A stretch of DNA of 64,000 bases. It comes from Pedobacter sp. Bi126. GTDB lineage: Bacteria > Bacteroidota > Bacteroidia > Sphingobacteriales > Sphingobacteriaceae. Where the stretch lies: contig NZ_CAKKMS010000001.1 in NCBI RefSeq assembly GCF_918698245.1, positions 186,001 through 250,000 on the forward strand, given 5' to 3'. This document shows, in pieces, positions 63,053-64,000 of this stretch; positions within the stretch are counted from its first letter, which is position 1, and every line of letters starts with the position of its first letter. Under the pieces are notes generated by a model, which made no database searches, was not told where the DNA came from, and saw nothing but the letters and a program-made list of their open reading frames with translations. The position numbers and the translations under genes are program-made.

Positions 63053-63904
63053 TTACATCATCTGAAAATTAATCGCCATATTATACCTTACACGCACCGG
63101 AACTCCTTTATTTTTCCCTGGTTTCCATAGCGGTGATTTTTTTATAACTTTAATGGCTTCCTCATCACAACCAAACCCAATCCCTTTAATTACAGATACA
63201 TCGGTAATCGAACCATCTTTCTCTACGACAAAGCTTACAAATACTTTTCCTCCAGCACCTTCTTCCTGTGCCCTTGAAGGATACCTTAAATTACGTTCCA
63301 TATATTTAGACCACGCTTTGGTACCACCGGTAAATTCAGGGTACTCATCAGCGCCTAAATAAATCTCTTTATCTTCGGGTGTTCCTGTACCTTCTTTAGC
63401 AGTTCCTGAACCATCACCACTACCTTTACCTTTATTGTCGGTTACTATTGCAGCAGGCGCAACTACTCCATCCTGTGTCTTAGTGCTGATCACTGCTAAT
63501 TTTATATCATCAACTGTCGGAGGAGGGGGAAGCTCTGTTTTATTAACCACCACCACTTGCGATGGAAGCGCTATTGTTTTAACCTTTACCGGATCGGCTT
63601 TTGCAGGTTCAGGTTTTTTCTCGGGTTTAGGTTCGTCTTTTTTCATCTGATGAATTTGATCAGGCAAAGTTGTCTCGGTAACTGTTGTAACGGTATCAAC
63701 AATTACATCTTTCGGAAACAGTTTTGCATAAATCAAAGGAGAAAAACACAACAATAAGAATAGACTACCAGATACGAAAAGTGCTCTTGTCATAATCGAT
63801 GAAGATTTAGACCTTAATTCATAAGCACCATAATTTTTGTTGCGGTCTGCAAATACAAGATCGAGCCACTCGGTTTTGTATACGTTAATTAAAGAGTTGA
63901 ACAT
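63053..63904 (-). CDS. TonB-family energy transducer
   Basis: A 283-aa protein from ATG 63904 (MFNSLINVYKTEWLDLVFADRNKNYGAYELR). It has one transmembrane helix (about 39-62), a Pro/Lys-rich periplasmic linker (KKDEPKPEKKPEPAKADPVK), and a C-terminal TonB_C domain (about 195-283) with YPSRAQEEGAGGKVFVSFVVEKDGSITDVSVIKG. It transmits energy to outer-membrane transporters such as SusC. The N-terminal YGAYELR motif is usual for Bacteroidetes TonB proteins. An earlier in-frame ATG at 63997 is less likely. Confidence 0.9.
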   Translation of the reverse strand: MFNSLINVYKTEWLDLVFADRNKNYGAYELRSKSSSIMTRALFVSGSLFLLLCFSPLIYAKLFPKDVIVDTVTTVTETTLPDQIHQMKKDEPKPEKKPEPAKADPVKVKTIALPSQVVVVNKTELPPPPTVDDIKLAVISTKTQDGVVAPAAIVTDNKGKGSGDGSGTAKEGTGTPEDKEIYLGADEYPEFTGGTKAWSKYMERNLRYPSRAQEEGAGGKVFVSFVVEKDGSITDVSVIKGIGFGCDEEAIKVIKKSPLWKPGKNKGVPVRVRYNMAINFQMM

Positions 63905-64000
63905 AGCTTTTAGTTTTATAGCATGATGCGGCAAAATCAGCAATTCCATAAAACATTTAAAAAATCTATTTTCTTTACAAAAAATGAAATTTTTCATCTG

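Overview
The window looks like a chromosomal segment of a Sphingobacteriaceae-type Bacteroidetes (Pedobacter or a close relative). The evidence is the SusC/SusD pairs, A/T-rich leaders without strong Shine-Dalgarno sites, a few TAnnTTTG-type -7 boxes, LytS/LytTR signalling, and the housekeeping genes at the right end. No database search was run, so the genus is an inference.

Region by region. (1) 1-6.7 kb, minus strand: an exopolysaccharide operon with a TolC-like outer-membrane protein, a Wzc-like chain-length protein whose kinase P-loop is degenerate, an O-antigen-ligase-like polymerase, a processive GT2, a tiny membrane peptide and a GT4-type glycosyltransferase cut by the left edge. (2) 7.5-18.6 kb: accessory DNA with a 470-aa orphan protein, a Crp/Fnr regulator, two tandem paralogous methyltransferases, a YoaK/DUF1275 protein, an aldo-keto reductase/SDR/AraC cassette, a decayed RHS gene, a divergent XRE/small-protein pair and an unknown 390-aa protein. 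Several gene remnants lie here. (3) 18.5-30.9 kb: the most unusual part. A 48-aa Ser/Thr-rich, Cys-free peptide gene is followed by the 390-aa gene on the minus strand. A LytS kinase/LytTR regulator pair diverges from it, and a full-length LanB-type lantibiotic dehydratase ends tail-to-tail with the regulator. Divergent from lanB come MauE and DUF6520 genes, then a convergent operon of a TlpA-like thioredoxin fusion, SusC and SusD. Together this may be an undescribed RiPP locus without LanC or a dedicated ABC exporter.

(4) 33.2-51.3 kb: a chitin/N-acetylglucosamine utilisation locus. The long minus-strand operon runs SusC, SusD, a GH18-fold binding protein without the catalytic Glu, GH18, GH5, GH20, an MFS sugar transporter, NagA and a CBM9-like protein. 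NagB and a NagX-like membrane protein diverge from a perfect 32-bp palindrome. A LacI regulator and a second secreted GH18 lie beside susC. Six copies of a GTTAACGTACAC-like operator sit before susC, lacI, the second GH18 and nagB/nagX, which suggests one LacI regulon. (5) 52-54.9 kb: two GH43 genes and a GH95 fragment. (6) 55-64 kb: core genes tRNA-His, rnhA, fbp, a YfcE-like phosphoesterase, trmN6, a VOC protein, purL and a TonB protein, with repeat-filled intergenic DNA around purL.

The accessory stretches hold degraded copies of the same gene families found intact nearby: aldo-keto reductase tails at 13.1 and 51.6 kb, and an AKR/SDR junction copy at 33.1 kb. This suggests past duplication and decay. 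No insertion sequence, integrase or CRISPR array was recognised.
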